From contig NZ_JAGIPH010000005.1 of assembly GCF_017877135.1 (NCBI RefSeq), positions 1 through 64,000 of the forward strand: a DNA stretch of 64,000 nucleotides, given 5' to 3'. Both the position numbers and the translations under genes were made by a program. The notes under the pieces were generated by a model. It worked only from the letters and a program-made list of their open reading frames with translations. It ran no database searches and was not told the origin of the DNA. This DNA is from Neorhizobium galegae (GTDB taxonomy: Bacteria > Pseudomonadota > Alphaproteobacteria > Rhizobiales > Rhizobiaceae). Shown here piece by piece: positions 21,814 through 32,515 of this stretch (position 1 is its first letter; each line of letters opens with the position of its first letter).

Positions 21814-24522
21814 ATGGTCAGCTTCGGTGGGATAGCCCGCAAGTTTTTCGGTTCGGCCAATGACCGCCGCGTCCGTGCCTATCGTTCCCGCATCGAGGCG
21901 ATCGGCGCGCTCGAAGAAAAGACGAAGGCACTCTCCGATGAGCAGCTTGCTGCAAAGACGGTAGAGTTCCGCGAGCAGCTCGCCAACGGCAAGACGCTGG
22001 ACGATCTGGTGGTGCCGGCCTTTGCCGTCGTGCGCGAGGCTTCGCGCCGCGTTCTCGGCATGCGCCCCTTCGATGTGCAGCTGACCGGCGGCATGATCCT
22101 CAACGACGGCGCAATTGCCGAAATGAAGACCGGCGAAGGCAAGACGCTCGTCGGCACGCTTCCGGTCTATCTCAACGCGCTCTCCGGCAAGGGCGTCCAT
22201 GTCGTGACCGTCAACGACTACTTGGCCAGCCGCGACGCCGCCATCATGAGCCGGCTGTACAGCTTCCTCGGCCTCACCACCGGCGTCATCATGCATGGCC
22301 TCGACGACGACCAGCGCCGCGCCGCCTATGCCTGCGACATCACCTATGCGACGAATAACGAGCTTGGCTTCGATTATCTGCGCGACAACATGAAATACGA
22401 CCGCGGCCAGATGGTGCAGCGCGGCCATAACTACGCGATCGTCGACGAAGTGGACTCGATCCTGGTCGACGAGGCGCGCACGCCGCTCATCATCTCCGGC
22501 CCGCTGGACGACCGCTCCGAGCTCTACAACACGATCGACGCCTTCATCCCGGCGCTGACGGCCGATGATTACGAGATCGACGAAAAGCAGCGCTCGGCGA
22601 ATTTTTCCGAGGCCGGCACCGAAAAGCTCGAAAACCTCTTGCGCAGCGCGGGTCTCCTGAAGGGTGAATCGCTCTACGACGTCGAGAACGTCGCGATCGT
22701 CCACCACATCAACAACGCGCTGAAGGCTCACAAGCTGTTCCAGCGCGACAAGGACTACATCGTCCGCAACGGGGAAATCGTCATCATCGACGAGTTCACC
22801 GGCCGCATGATGCCCGGCCGCCGCTATTCGGAAGGCCAGCATCAGGCTCTGGAAGCCAAAGAAAAGGTACAGATCCAGCCAGAGAACCAGACGCTCTCCT
22901 CGATCACCTTCCAGAACTATTTCCGCATGTATGAAAAGCTCGCCGGCATGACCGGTACGGCGTCCACCGAAGCGGAAGAGTTTTCCAACATCTACGGCCT
23001 CGACGTCGTGGAAGTGCCGACCAACCTGCCCATCCAGCGTATCGACGAGGATGACGAGGTCTACCGAACCGGCGAGGAAAAGTTCAAGGCGATCATCGAG
23101 GAGATCAAGGCCGCGCATGCGCGCAACCAGCCGGTTCTCGTCGGCACCACCTCCATCGAAAAATCCGAACTGCTCGCCACCATGCTGCGCAACGACGGCT
23201 TTGAGAACTTCAATGTTCTGAACGCCCGCTATCACGAGCAGGAAGCCTATATCGTCTCCCAGGCCGGCGTTCCCGGCGGTGTGACGATTGCCACCAACAT
23301 GGCCGGCCGCGGCACCGACATCCAGCTCGGCGGCAATATCGACATGCGCCTGGAGCGCGAGCTGGAGGGCATGGAACCCGGTCCGGAGCGCGATGCCAAG
23401 GAAGCGGCGATCCGCGAAGAGGTCAAGCAGCTGAAGGCAAAGGCGCTCGAAGCCGGCGGTCTCTACGTGATTGCCACCGAACGCCACGAAAGCCGCCGCA
23501 TCGACAACCAGCTGCGCGGCCGTTCCGGTCGTCAGGGCGACCCGGGCCGGTCGAAATTCTACCTGTCTCTGCAGGACGACCTGATGCGCATCTTCGGCTC
23601 CGACCGGATGGATTCGATGCTGCAGAAGCTCGGCCTGAAGGAAGGGGAAGCGATCGTCCACCCCTGGATCAACAAGGCGCTGGAACGGGCCCAGAAGAAG
23701 GTCGAAGCCCGCAACTTCGACACCCGCAAGAACCTTCTGAAATACGACGACGTCACCAACGACCAGCGCAAGGTGATCTTCGAGCAGCGCATCGAGCTGA
23801 TGGATGCGCCGGACCTCACCGATACCGTCACCGACATGCGCCACGAAGTCATCGACATGCTGGTGACCAAGCATATCCCCGAGCGCGCCTATGCCGAACA
23901 GTGGGACGCCAATGGCCTGAAGGAAGGTGTGGAGCGCCTGCTCAATCTCGACCTGCCGATCCATGACTGGGTGCAGGAAGAAGGCATTGCCGAGGACGAC
24001 ATCCGCGAGCGCCTGATCGCAGCTGCCGATGCCGCCGCCAGGGACCGTGCCGAACGCTTCGGCCCCGAAGTGATGACCTATGTCGAGCGCTCCGTGCTCC
24101 TGCAGACGCTCGATCATCTCTGGCGCGAACATATCGTCAACCTCGACCATCTGCGCTCCGTCGTCGGCTTCCGCGGCTATGCACAGCGCGATCCGCTGCA
24201 GGAATACAAGGCGGAAGCCTTCGAACTCTTCCAGGCGCTGCTCGCCAACATGCGCGAGGTCGTCACGTCGCAACTGATGCGCGTCGAACTGGTGCGCGAC
24301 ACGCCGCCGGCGCCTGAACCGCCGCAGGTCATGGAGGCGCACCATGTGGATGCGACGACCGGCGAGGACGAGTTTGCAATGGCAGCGCTCGCCCCCTTCA
24401 CGGCGCCCGAGGATCGCGATCCGAACGATCCGTCCACCTGGGGTCGCATCGGCCGCAACGAGCTTTGCCCCTGCGGCTCCGGCAAGAAGTTCAAGCACTG
24501 CCACGGCGCGCTGATCGCTTGA
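21814..24522 (+). CDS. secA: Preprotein translocase ATPase SecA
   Basis: A 902-aa motor that drives preproteins through SecYEG. Walker A KTGEGKT lies at 105-111, the DEAD-box [13 protein letters not shown] follows, and the C-terminal zinc site [14 protein letters not shown] that contacts SecB is complete. The start at 21814 gives the family start [14 protein letters not shown] after AAAGGA; a frame six codons longer is not needed. Ends at a strong terminator. Confidence 0.97.
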   Translation: MVSFGGIARKFFGSANDRRVRAYRSRIEAIGALEEKTKALSDEQLAAKTVEFREQLANGKTLDDLVVPAFAVVREASRRVLGMRPFDVQLTGGMILNDGAIAEMKTGEGKTLVGTLPVYLNALSGKGVHVVTVNDYLASRDAAIMSRLYSFLGLTTGVIMHGLDDDQRRAAYACDITYATNNELGFDYLRDNMKYDRGQMVQRGHNYAIVDEVDSILVDEARTPLIISGPLDDRSELYNTIDAFIPALTADDYEIDEKQRSANFSEAGTEKLENLLRSAGLLKGESLYDVENVAIVHHINNALKAHKLFQRDKDYIVRNGEIVIIDEFTGRMMPGRRYSEGQHQALEAKEKVQIQPENQTLSSITFQNYFRMYEKLAGMTGTASTEAEEFSNIYGLDVVEVPTNLPIQRIDEDDEVYRTGEEKFKAIIEEIKAAHARNQPVLVGTTSIEKSELLATMLRNDGFENFNVLNARYHEQEAYIVSQAGVPGGVTIATNMAGRGTDIQLGGNIDMRLERELEGMEPGPERDAKEAAIREEVKQLKAKALEAGGLYVIATERHESRRIDNQLRGRSGRQGDPGRSKFYLSLQDDLMRIFGSDRMDSMLQKLGLKEGEAIVHPWINKALERAQKKVEARNFDTRKNLLKYDDVTNDQRKVIFEQRIELMDAPDLTDTVTDMRHEVIDMLVTKHIPERAYAEQWDANGLKEGVERLLNLDLPIHDWVQEEGIAEDDIRERLIAAADAAARDRAERFGPEVMTYVERSVLLQTLDHLWREHIVNLDHLRSVVGFRGYAQRDPLQEYKAEAFELFQALLANMREVVTSQLMRVELVRDTPPAPEPPQVMEAHHVDATTGEDEFAMAALAPFTAPEDRDPNDPSTWGRIGRNELCPCGSGKKFKHCHGALIA

Positions 24523-24550
24523 AACCAGCCTTCCCTTTGCAAACCATCGC

Positions 24551-24575
24551 GGCCGCCCTTCGGGGCGGCCTTTTT
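24551..24575 (+). terminator. Rho-independent terminator of secA
   Basis: A perfect 8-bp stem GGCCGCCC/GGGCGGCC with a stable TTCG tetraloop, followed by TTTTT, begins 28 bases after the secA stop. Confidence 0.92.
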
Positions 24576-24696
24576 CGTGGATGAGGGGATCAAAGCCGGG
24601 GGAAGCAGGCCTGGCTGCGAGCCGGCGCAATCGTTTCTTAACGGTCGCAACCGCATGATGCCGGCCGGATCCCCGCCCGAGCAGAACGTGCCCTTC

Positions 24697-26124
24697 ATGA
24701 CGGTCATCGACACAGCGCAGAAACTGCTGCCGCTCAGCGTAAAGACGCGGCTGTCACCCGTGCTGCGTGGTCTGGAGCCGATCCTTGCCGGCAGCGATGA
24801 GACAGCACGCGCCCAACGCATGGCCCTCATTGCCTTTTTCATCCGTGTTCTCAGCGCCGCCATCGCCTTTGTCGCCCAGATCGTCATGGCGCGACTGATG
24901 GGCGAGTTCGATTACGGCATCTTTGCCTTCGTCTGGGTGCTGGTCGTGGTCTTCGGCAATCTCTCCTGCCTTGGCTTCCACACCACCGTCATCCGCTTCC
25001 TGCCGCAGCATCAGGCACGGGGTGAAGATGACCTGGTCCGCGGCCTCAACTGGTCAGCGCGGGTCTTTGCACTTCTATCGGCAAGCCTGCTGGCAGGCGT
25101 CGGTTTTACCTTCCTTGCTCTTTTCGACAATGCCGTCGCGGATTACTGGCGCATACCGGTGTTTCTCGGCCTGTTTACCCTGCCGATGATCGCCCTTGGC
25201 GACGTTCTGGAAGGCACGGCCCGCGCCAATGGCTGGGCGGTGATGGCGCTCAGCCCCACCTATATCATCCGCCCGCTGCTGATCCTTGCTCTGATGGTGC
25301 TTGCCATCCGGCTTGGCGAGCCCCGCAATGCGACAACCGCAATGATGGCGGCTCTTGCCGCAACCTACCTCACGACGCTCGTCCAGTTCATCCGCGTCAC
25401 CCTTCGTCTGCGCCGCCATCTCGGCTCCGGTGCCCTGGCCTTTGACGTCCGCCCCTGGACGCGCTTTGCGCTTCCCCTTTTCCTGGTCGATGGTATCGGC
25501 TTCCTGCTCACCAATTCCGATGTGGTGGTGGTGGGGCTCTACCTGCCGCCGGACCAAGTGGCGATCTATTATGCGGCGGCCAAGACCATCGCGCTGGTGC
25601 AGTTCGTGTATTTTTCCGTCAAGGCCGCCGCCGCTCCCGGCTTTTCCGCCATCATGGCGACCGGTGACAGAGGCGAGCTTGCCACATTCGCGGGACAGGC
25701 GGCCCGGTGGAGTTTCTGGCCGGCGCTTGCCGTTGGCCTTGGCGTGGCAGCCCTTGGCCACTTGCTGCTGCAGATGTTCGGGCCGGCCTTTTCGCAGGGC
25801 TACCCGCTGATGCTGGTGCTGCTCTGCGGCATTCTGGCGAAAGCCAGTGTCGGGCCGGGCGAAGTCCTGCTCAACATGGCGGGACGGCAGTCGCTCTGCG
25901 TGATGCTTTACGGCACCGTGCTTGCCGCCTGCATCATCCTCAACGTCGCCCTCATCCCGCCTCTCGGCCTGCTGGGGGCTGCAACGGCGACCGCCTCTGC
26001 CATGCTCCTTGAGGCGATCTTGCTGCATATCGCAGTGCGCCACACGCTCGGCATCGTGATTTTCGCCTTTGCACGACCAATCAACGCGCCGCTTCAACAG
26101 GAAAGGCCGGACGATCATGGCTGA
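24697..26124 (+). CDS. Oligosaccharide flippase / polysaccharide export membrane protein (Wzx/MATE-like)
   Basis: A 475-aa protein with about 12 hydrophobic helices beginning near residue 45 and the pattern of the polysaccharide biosynthesis (Wzx-type) family, which flips lipid-linked sugar units across the inner membrane. The start at 24697 (MTVIDTAQKLLP) is chosen because upstream in-frame ATGs reach back toward the secA terminator; 24655 is an alternative. It overlaps the next gene by 8 bases, indicating coupling with a CelD-like acetyltransferase. Confidence 0.85.
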   Translation: MTVIDTAQKLLPLSVKTRLSPVLRGLEPILAGSDETARAQRMALIAFFIRVLSAAIAFVAQIVMARLMGEFDYGIFAFVWVLVVVFGNLSCLGFHTTVIRFLPQHQARGEDDLVRGLNWSARVFALLSASLLAGVGFTFLALFDNAVADYWRIPVFLGLFTLPMIALGDVLEGTARANGWAVMALSPTYIIRPLLILALMVLAIRLGEPRNATTAMMAALAATYLTTLVQFIRVTLRLRRHLGSGALAFDVRPWTRFALPLFLVDGIGFLLTNSDVVVVGLYLPPDQVAIYYAAAKTIALVQFVYFSVKAAAAPGFSAIMATGDRGELATFAGQAARWSFWPALAVGLGVAALGHLLLQMFGPAFSQGYPLMLVLLCGILAKASVGPGEVLLNMAGRQSLCVMLYGTVLAACIILNVALIPPLGLLGAATATASAMLLEAILLHIAVRHTLGIVIFAFARPINAPLQQERPDDHG

Positions 26125-27433
26125 GCATCTGCCGCTGACGAAACCTCTGTTAGAGGCCGCGCCGAACACGGCAAAGTCCTTGGGACAAGGCATGCCTGCA
26201 TCCTCCAAAATGGCTGCCCCGCAAAGACGGCTGGACAGTCCCGCAGCACCGATCACCATGGACACCGCGCGTGCCGGTCGCACGCTTGCAATCTATCCAG
26301 GCCATATGGGCTACGAGTTGGAGGAGGAACTCGATTTCCTGTCCAACCGGGTCATGGAGCCAAACGTCTTCTTTTCCGGCCGCCTGCTTGCCCCTGCGAT
26401 GCCGCGTGTCGAAGATCGGGAGGTCCAGCTGGCGCTCATCCGCGACGAGCGGGAGCGTTCCAGCCGCATGCGCTTTCTCATGCCATTTTCCGTCGAAAAG
26501 CCCGGCTTTGCCCTTGGCGCGCCGATCCTTCGCGCCTGGGCGAACCCGTTCGGGCCGCTGGGGACGCCGCTCGTCGATGCCGAGGGCGCGGCTGAAACAC
26601 TCGACAACCTTCTCGATGCCTTAGGGCGCCGGGACACCGGGCTGCCGAAGGTTCTGGTGCTGCCGGATCTGAGGCTCAACGGTCGTTTCGCCCAGCTGAT
26701 CCGGGCCGTCGCCGTTGGCCGTAACCTGCCGGTCACCGTCACCGGCACCTATCAGCGCCCGATGCTGCACAGCGAACTGGATGGCGAGGCCTATCTGAAA
26801 CAGGCGCTGTCGCCGCACCACCTGCGCGACATGCGGCGCCAGTGGCGCAGACTTTCGGCCACGGGAAGCCTGACGCATGAGGTTGCCCGCCAGCCGGCGG
26901 ATATCCGACGCGGCACGGAAGAGTTTCTCGCCCTGGAAGCCAGCGGATGGAAGGGACGCAAGCGCTCCGCTCTGATCAATGACCGGTACCACGCAGCCTT
27001 TGCGCGTGAAGCCATCGGCAACCTTGCCGAAGTGGATGCCGTGCGCATCCATACGCTGAACCTTAATGGCCGCGCCATCGCCTCGCTCGTCGTCTTCCTG
27101 ATGGCCGGCGACGCCTATACCTGGAAGACGGCGTATGATGAGGCCTATGCGGGCTTTTCTCCGGGCAAACTCCTGATGATGAAGCTCACGGAATGGCATC
27201 TGGACGATGCCAACATCACCCGCTCCGACAGTTGTGCGGCATCCGACCATCCGATCATGAGCCGCTTCTGGCGCGAGCGCGAAGCCATGGGCACACTGGT
27301 GATCGGCCTGCAGGAGAGCCTCGACCGCGACACCCGCCAGGTGGCAACACAGCTGCACCTTTACCGCAACACCCGCTCCGTGGCCCGCCTGCTGCGCGAA
27401 AAGATCCTCGGATTGCGGATCCGTGACGAATGA
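26117..27433 (+). CDS. CelD/BcsL-like GNAT acetyltransferase
   Basis: A 438-aa protein of the acetyltransferase family found in cellulose and exopolysaccharide clusters (Acetyltransf_6 fold). Typical segments are the EFLALEASGWKGRKRSAL loop near residue 275 and AYDEAYAGFSPGKLLMMKL near residue 340. It is translationally coupled to the flippase, so a role in modifying or exporting a surface polysaccharide is likely. Start at 26117 (MAEHLPLTK). Confidence 0.82.
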   Translation: MAEHLPLTKPLLEAAPNTAKSLGQGMPASSKMAAPQRRLDSPAAPITMDTARAGRTLAIYPGHMGYELEEELDFLSNRVMEPNVFFSGRLLAPAMPRVEDREVQLALIRDERERSSRMRFLMPFSVEKPGFALGAPILRAWANPFGPLGTPLVDAEGAAETLDNLLDALGRRDTGLPKVLVLPDLRLNGRFAQLIRAVAVGRNLPVTVTGTYQRPMLHSELDGEAYLKQALSPHHLRDMRRQWRRLSATGSLTHEVARQPADIRRGTEEFLALEASGWKGRKRSALINDRYHAAFAREAIGNLAEVDAVRIHTLNLNGRAIASLVVFLMAGDAYTWKTAYDEAYAGFSPGKLLMMKLTEWHLDDANITRSDSCAASDHPIMSRFWREREAMGTLVIGLQESLDRDTRQVATQLHLYRNTRSVARLLREKILGLRIRDE

Positions 27434-27621
27434 TCCTGTGGCGTTGGCGGCGCAGCCTCAGCACTTTAACGGTTTTTGCAGGTCATTCTGATATCGAAAT
27501 GCCATCGCCTGAACCGCGCGCACGCGAGCCGGCATCTCCCGCCATCGGCATGGTGTGCGAAGGCAAGCCGGCAGCATAAATTCTGCCGGAAATTTATAAG
27601 ACGACAGCTTGAGGATACACC

Positions 27622-27822
27622 ATGAGGGACCTGATCAGCTTCAAGAACACCCACGATCAGCAGATCTATATCAACCCGCAGCACGTGGTCTATGTCGCCC
27701 GGTTCGAGGATCAGGTCACGGTCGTTGCCCTTGCCATTCCCCATAACGGCAGCCACTTCCAGTTCTACGTCCGCGGCACGGCCGAACAGGTACGCCAGAA
27801 ACTTCTGGGCGCGCAGAGCTGA
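27622..27822 (+). CDS. Small conserved hypothetical protein
   Basis: A 66-aa protein with a good ribosome-binding site (GAGG, 7 bases before ATG) and mainly beta-type sequence (QQIYINPQHVVYVARF). The pattern resembles short beta-barrel proteins of unknown function in rhizobia. No motif points to an activity. Confidence 0.65.
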   Translation: MRDLISFKNTHDQQIYINPQHVVYVARFEDQVTVVALAIPHNGSHFQFYVRGTAEQVRQKLLGAQS

Positions 27823-27979
27823 AGGAATGAAGAAGGAGCGCATTTGGACGCTCCTGCCATGATCCGCAGGTTCATGGACCCGGGACCAGGACGCACCGAC
27901 ATAACTGACCGGTAGACGATGCGCGTTTGCTCTGCCACAAGCGCACCCAGATGATACATCCACCCTCCGGAGGACGATC

Positions 27980-28999
27980 TTGTCGGGAGCACGCATCGCA
28001 GCGCTGGACGGGTTACGCGGAATGGCGGCACTGACCGTGCTGCTTTCTCACCTGTCAAACTTGACGCAACTCGTTCAACCTCTTGGCAACGGTGCCGGGC
28101 AACTTGGCGTGATGCTCTTTTTTGCTCTCTCCGGCTTCCTCATGGCGCACAACCACGCGGGCGAGCCTTTGGATTGGCAGCATGCGGGCAGATATGCAAC
28201 TCGGCGCGCCGCAAGAATATTACCATTGTATGTCTTGGTGATCGTTGTCGCGTTCGTTTTCGGTCTCGTGACAGAAAATCAGCTCTACGGGTATAACGTC
28301 ACGACCGGCAACCTTTTGTCGCATCTCATGTTCATAAGGGGAGATGGCATCATCTGGACGGTGCCTGTTGAGATCCAGTTCTATGTGCTGTTCCTCATCA
28401 TATGGGCTCTGTCTCATATGCCGATCGCGATATATACCCTGACAATTGCTGCGGTCATACTGAGCCTGTCGGTCTCGGCGGATGCCCTGCCAACGCTTGT
28501 CAGATGTCTTCCTTATTTCCTGTTCGGCGTGACCATCCGGCTGATCAACCCTCCTTCAGAGAAATTTTCCGGCCCGCTCTTTATGGGAGCACTCGCCCTC
28601 TACTGGCTTTCACTGCCCCAGATGCGACCGCTGTTTGGCCTTGAGCCGCCAGCCCTTTTGGATACCTGGCGTGATCCTATGTGCATGATCGTGGTCTGTA
28701 CCCTCGTATGGTGCGCTCAAAGTTCTTCGGCTGCAGAGCGCCTGTTCGGAAACTCCGTCACGCGCTGGTTGGGAGATATCTCCTTCTCCCTTTATCTGCT
28801 TCATTCGCCGCTCATCGGCTTCCTGGCATGGGCAGGCACACCATCATGGGCAGTCTGGCTCCTTGGAATTTCAGGTGCCGTATGGATCGCTGCGATGTCA
28901 CACGTGTTCATCGAGCGGCCCGGTGGCCGCCTGATCAGGACAGTCCTCTTGCCCCAGAAGAAAGATCATCCCGAGCAAAGGCGACAAGGACGAGATTGA
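27980..28999 (+). CDS. Acyltransferase 3 family membrane protein (OafA/YrhL-like)
   Basis: A 339-aa integral membrane O-acyltransferase acting on surface polysaccharides or similar acceptors. The N-terminal signature ALDGLRGMAALTVLLSH with the conserved Arg and His and the FALSGFLM helix are clear, with about ten membrane helices in total. The start is a TTG at 27980, set by a strong GGAGG six bases upstream; no ATG fits. Base composition appears less GC-rich than neighbouring core genes, a possible sign of transfer. It ends before a convergent chemoreceptor gene. Confidence 0.87.
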   Translation: MSGARIAALDGLRGMAALTVLLSHLSNLTQLVQPLGNGAGQLGVMLFFALSGFLMAHNHAGEPLDWQHAGRYATRRAARILPLYVLVIVVAFVFGLVTENQLYGYNVTTGNLLSHLMFIRGDGIIWTVPVEIQFYVLFLIIWALSHMPIAIYTLTIAAVILSLSVSADALPTLVRCLPYFLFGVTIRLINPPSEKFSGPLFMGALALYWLSLPQMRPLFGLEPPALLDTWRDPMCMIVVCTLVWCAQSSSAAERLFGNSVTRWLGDISFSLYLLHSPLIGFLAWAGTPSWAVWLLGISGAVWIAAMSHVFIERPGGRLIRTVLLPQKKDHPEQRRQGRD

Positions 29000-29075
29000 A
29001 TCTTCCGGGGACCAAAGCCAACGCCCCGCGTTAGTAGAACCCGCCGCACGGAGGGAACGTCACGTCGAAATGCAT

Positions 29076-29112
29076 AAGAAAGCTGCGGGGCAGACAGCAT
29101 CCGCCCCGCAGC
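29076..29112 (-). terminator. Rho-independent terminator of the chemoreceptor gene
   Basis: On the minus strand a 10-bp perfect stem GCTGCGGGGC/GCCCCGCAGC (29103-29112 with 29082-29091) is followed by TTTCTT, six bases after the chemoreceptor stop codon. Confidence 0.85.
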
Positions 29113-29118
29113 CGTTGA

Positions 29119-31053
29119 TCAGAACTCTTCCCAGCTCTCGGCCGTCGCGGCAGATCCGCCACCCAGGCTGCGGGAGATCTTGTTGACCAGCTTGCGCGCA
29201 GGCGAGGCGACCGGAGCCTGACGGACAGATGGCGAAACGGCAGCCACGCGCCCGCTGGAAGCCCCTCCTTCGAGCTGGAAGCGCCCGACGAACTGGCGCA
29301 GCTTGTCGGCTTCACTGGCAAGCTTCGTTGTGGCAGCGGTTGCCTCTTCCACCATGGCGGCGTTCTGCTGCGTCGTCTGGTCCATCTGGTTGACGGCCGT
29401 GTTGACTTCGGCAAGACCAACCGACTGTTCCTTCGCAGAGGTCGCAATCGCATCCAACTGCGTGTTGATCGACACCACGTGCTCCTCGATCACCTTCAGC
29501 GCTTCGCCGGTCGCCGTAACCAGCTTGACGCCGCTTTCCACTTCACCGGCCGAGGTGCGAATGAGATCCTTGATCTCCTTGGCCGCCTGGGCGGAGCGCT
29601 GCGCCAGTTCGCGCACTTCCTGGGCAACGACGGCAAAGCCCTTGCCGGCTTCCCCGGCGCGCGCCGCTTCCACGCCGGCATTCAAGGCGAGAAGGTTGGT
29701 CTGGAAGGCGATTTCATCGATGACGCCGATGATCGAGGAGATCTGGTTCGAAGACTGCTCGATGCGCTGCATCGCATTGACGGCGGTGGCCACAACCTCG
29801 CCGGACTGGCGAGCCGACTTGTTGGCGTCCATGGCGACAGCGCGGGCCTCTTCGGTGCGTTTGGCCGAATTCGTCACGTTTGCGGTGATTTGATCAAGAG
29901 CTGCTGCCGTTTCCTCGAGCGAAGCTGCCTGCTGCTCCGTGCGCCGCGACAGGTCATTGGCACTGCCGCTCAGTTCACGTGAGCCCGCGTCGATTGCGCC
30001 GGTCGAGATCGAAACCTCGTGGAGCGTCTCGCGCAATTGCGCGACAGCCGTGTTGAAGTCGTGGCGCAGACCCTCGAAATCGGTGGCAAACGGCCGTGAC
30101 AAGGTGAAGGTGAGGTTGCCGTTGGAGAGGTTCTTCAAGCCTTCGGCCAGACCGGCTGTTGCTTCGGCCATGGCAGCGGCCCGGGCCTGCTCGGCTTCCG
30201 CGACACGCGCGCGTTCCACTTCGGACGATGTTCTCGACTCGGCCGCCTGGCGATCACTTTCCAGCTTGCTGATGGCGGTCTGGCGGAATGTTTCGACGGC
30301 TGCGGCCATATCGCCCAGCTCGTCCTTGCGCCCGCGGCCGGGCACCTCCACGTTGTTCTGGCCGTTCACAAGCACCAGCATGCAGGCATTCAGATTGCGC
30401 AGCGGCTTGACGAGGGAGCGGTTAAGAACGAGCAGGCCGGCGACCGACAGAAGCAGCATGACAATACCGCCGATCAAGGCAGACGCTTGAGCCATCTCGG
30501 CAGCATCATCGGCTGCGGCCTTGCGGATTCCCAGCAGAGACAGTTCCGCGTCGGCCAGTTCCTTCACCTTGGCCCGGATGCCATCCATCGACGTCTTGCC
30601 GGCACCCGAAATTTCGACCTGGCGGGCCTTGTCCCAGGTGGACGGGTCCTTCATCCATTCCATTTCCGGCTTCACGACCTTGGCAGCCCAGGTTTCGGCA
30701 AGGGAAGCCACCTCCTTGAGGCGAGCCTGCTGGGCAGGATTGTCCGCCGTCAGTTGCTGGGCCTCGGCGAGGTTCTGCTTGAAGGCTTTTTCGCCGGCGA
30801 TCTGCGGCTCGAGGAATTTCGGATCCCCTCCAATCAGGTAGCCTCTCATCCCGGTTTCCTGGTCCACCATGGCAGACATCATGTTGGAGACCTTGGACAG
30901 GACGACATGCGTATGGTCCGTCATATCGGCATTCTGCGCCTGAACGGAGCTGGAGCGGTAGCTGACGAATGCAACCACCAGGCTCACCGCAATCAGGCTG
31001 ATGATGGCGGTCGAAATCTTAGTTATGATTTTCATATTGTCGAAGATCATCAT
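29119..31053 (-). CDS. Methyl-accepting chemotaxis protein with CHASE3 sensor domain
   Basis: A 644-aa transmembrane chemoreceptor. Order of parts: first helix (about 10-32), periplasmic CHASE3-type domain ([14 protein letters not shown]), second helix (about 190-212), HAMP, and a long signalling domain with the hairpin tip [31 protein letters not shown] sequence. The C-terminus ends in ESWEEF, resembling the pentapeptide tether for adaptation enzymes. The start is uncertain among several ATGs (31065, 31053, 31035); 31053 has a weak GGAA. Ligand unknown. Confidence 0.92.
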   Translation of the reverse strand: MMIFDNMKIITKISTAIISLIAVSLVVAFVSYRSSSVQAQNADMTDHTHVVLSKVSNMMSAMVDQETGMRGYLIGGDPKFLEPQIAGEKAFKQNLAEAQQLTADNPAQQARLKEVASLAETWAAKVVKPEMEWMKDPSTWDKARQVEISGAGKTSMDGIRAKVKELADAELSLLGIRKAAADDAAEMAQASALIGGIVMLLLSVAGLLVLNRSLVKPLRNLNACMLVLVNGQNNVEVPGRGRKDELGDMAAAVETFRQTAISKLESDRQAAESRTSSEVERARVAEAEQARAAAMAEATAGLAEGLKNLSNGNLTFTLSRPFATDFEGLRHDFNTAVAQLRETLHEVSISTGAIDAGSRELSGSANDLSRRTEQQAASLEETAAALDQITANVTNSAKRTEEARAVAMDANKSARQSGEVVATAVNAMQRIEQSSNQISSIIGVIDEIAFQTNLLALNAGVEAARAGEAGKGFAVVAQEVRELAQRSAQAAKEIKDLIRTSAGEVESGVKLVTATGEALKVIEEHVVSINTQLDAIATSAKEQSVGLAEVNTAVNQMDQTTQQNAAMVEEATAATTKLASEADKLRQFVGRFQLEGGASSGRVAAVSPSVRQAPVASPARKLVNKISRSLGGGSAATAESWEEF

Positions 31054-31113
31054 TTGATATTCCATATGAGTGTCTGTGGCGTGGCGCGGAAAGCGCCGGG
31101 TCCTTATCCGCAC

Positions 31114-31798
31114 GCATTCTAAAATATCATATGTTACTACCGGTTAAGGCCGTGCTTACTTTCACGGTTTCGAACTAGCAGATCTCATCGTGCATAAATC
31201 ATGGTGTCCTGTCGCAGGAGTTGCCTGACGCGCCCTTCAACCCGGAATATGCACGCAATAGATGAACTTCGTCGCTGTCGTGACGAGGCAGAGCTCACGG
31301 CGGGAAAACGAGACGCGACCGACCGGCTGCGTGCAAGGAACGGCCGGTGATTCTGGTTCGCGAGCACACGCCATAGGCAGCGCGAGCGCATAGTTCTAGT
31401 CAGCCTGGATTGGGAGAAAAGCCAACAGTGGTGCCCCGTGCCGCCGTAGAATACGACTGTGATTTCAGGTGCTTGAGCATCCCTCACCGCCATACCGTGG
31501 CAGTTGGATTATTTCAACGATCTGCACAACCTACCGCACCTGAGATTATTATCGATCGCGATTCAGGACTAGTTAATGGTTCTCGGTCAAACCAGCCGCA
31601 AGACCGAAAGCCCTATCTCGGCCATAAGCCTGCGCCTTCGATAAAACTGCGACCGACAATACGCCTCACTGCATCGGCTTGAATGTCGCGAATGGGGCCG
31701 GATGCGGACTGGCCGATTTCGCCGGAAGCGGCGACATAGCCACCTTTAATCTACCGACCTCATTGCAGCCTGTAAGGAAGTGGTTAATCTCACTCTGA
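31114..31798. other. Gene-poor stretch between chemoreceptor and defence-like island
   Basis: About 700 bases with no gene I can support; open frames here are short, lack ribosome-binding sites and look non-coding. The composition becomes more AT-rich than the core genes to the left. It marks the change from core chromosome to acquired DNA, so an attachment site or recombination scar may lie here, but I see no tRNA gene and cannot identify one. Confidence 0.45.
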
Positions 31799-32383
31799 TT
31801 ATGGATGCTGAGTGTCGGACTCGCTCGATCTCTGCGCAGCCGGAGTAGAAACAGTGTGCAGCTCAGAAAGTGGCCCGCGATCAGGTTTGAGGTCGGGTGA
31901 TCGTTTATCGGCTCGTTGCACAATCCAGCGAACATTACGACAACCCAAGATCATCGCTGATTCGCCGTACCATACCGGTGCAGTTCGGATCACTTGGTCG
32001 AGAGTTTTCGACCTCAGTTCCAGTGCCTGTTTCGTGATGATTTCGCATTCCCGTACCACCATCGGCCGCCAGCCAAGCTTGTCGATTTCATCAATCACCC
32101 TCTTGTCCCTAGCTTTGTTTCGTTCAAACTTTGCGAGCCAGAACTCCGAATTTGTTTTCGGTATGTTAGCGACGGCGCCTCCATGGCCATGCCAGAAACA
32201 TCCGTGTACGAAAAGTGCAACCTTGCGCCGAGAGAATACGATGTTCGGCCTTCCGGTCAGACCAGTGCCGTCAAGATGGCATCTCAGGCCCCGAGCATGC
32301 AGAGAATGTCGAAGAATAACTTCAGGTTTCGTATCCTTCGAACGAATCCTTGACATTCTTTGGGACCTCTCGGCGGCATTCAA
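31799..32383 (-). CDS. vsr: Very short patch repair (Vsr)-type endonuclease, catalytic Asp replaced
   Basis: A 194-aa member of the Vsr family, which nicks T:G mismatches arising from deamination of 5-methylcytosine. Family landmarks are SQRMSRIRSKDTKPE, GRPNIVF, FVHGCFWHGH, the EFWLAKFERNKARDKR helix and VVRECE. Two departures stand out: the Asp expected in GRPDxVF is Asn (residue 47), and the Cys after the HGCFWH motif is absent. The C-terminus beyond about residue 135 is longer than usual. The start is uncertain: TTG at 32383 with AGGG eight bases upstream, GTG at 32401 or ATG at 32356. It is divergent from the ATPase gene and accompanies a cytosine methyltransferase. Confidence 0.85.
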   Translation of the reverse strand: MNAAERSQRMSRIRSKDTKPEVILRHSLHARGLRCHLDGTGLTGRPNIVFSRRKVALFVHGCFWHGHGGAVANIPKTNSEFWLAKFERNKARDKRVIDEIDKLGWRPMVVRECEIITKQALELRSKTLDQVIRTAPVWYGESAMILGCRNVRWIVQRADKRSPDLKPDRGPLSELHTVSTPAAQRSSESDTQHP

Positions 32384-32515
32384 GAAATCTACCCTAAGCA
32401 CCCTGTCAAAAGTCTGGAAATAGATGCTGACTTCGACGAATAGGATTACGACAAAACTTTGTCGAGAAGTGTTCCACACTCTCGCGCGTCCGTGATTCTC
32501 TTGTATAAGGATCGA

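Noticed and set aside
21688..24630. A 980-codon open frame antisense to secA
   Set aside because: secA is intact in the opposite strand; the antisense frame is explained by codon bias.
31185..31493. A 102-codon minus-strand frame between chemoreceptor and vsr
   Set aside because: Low-quality composition (Arg/Ser-rich), no ribosome-binding site and no recognisable family.
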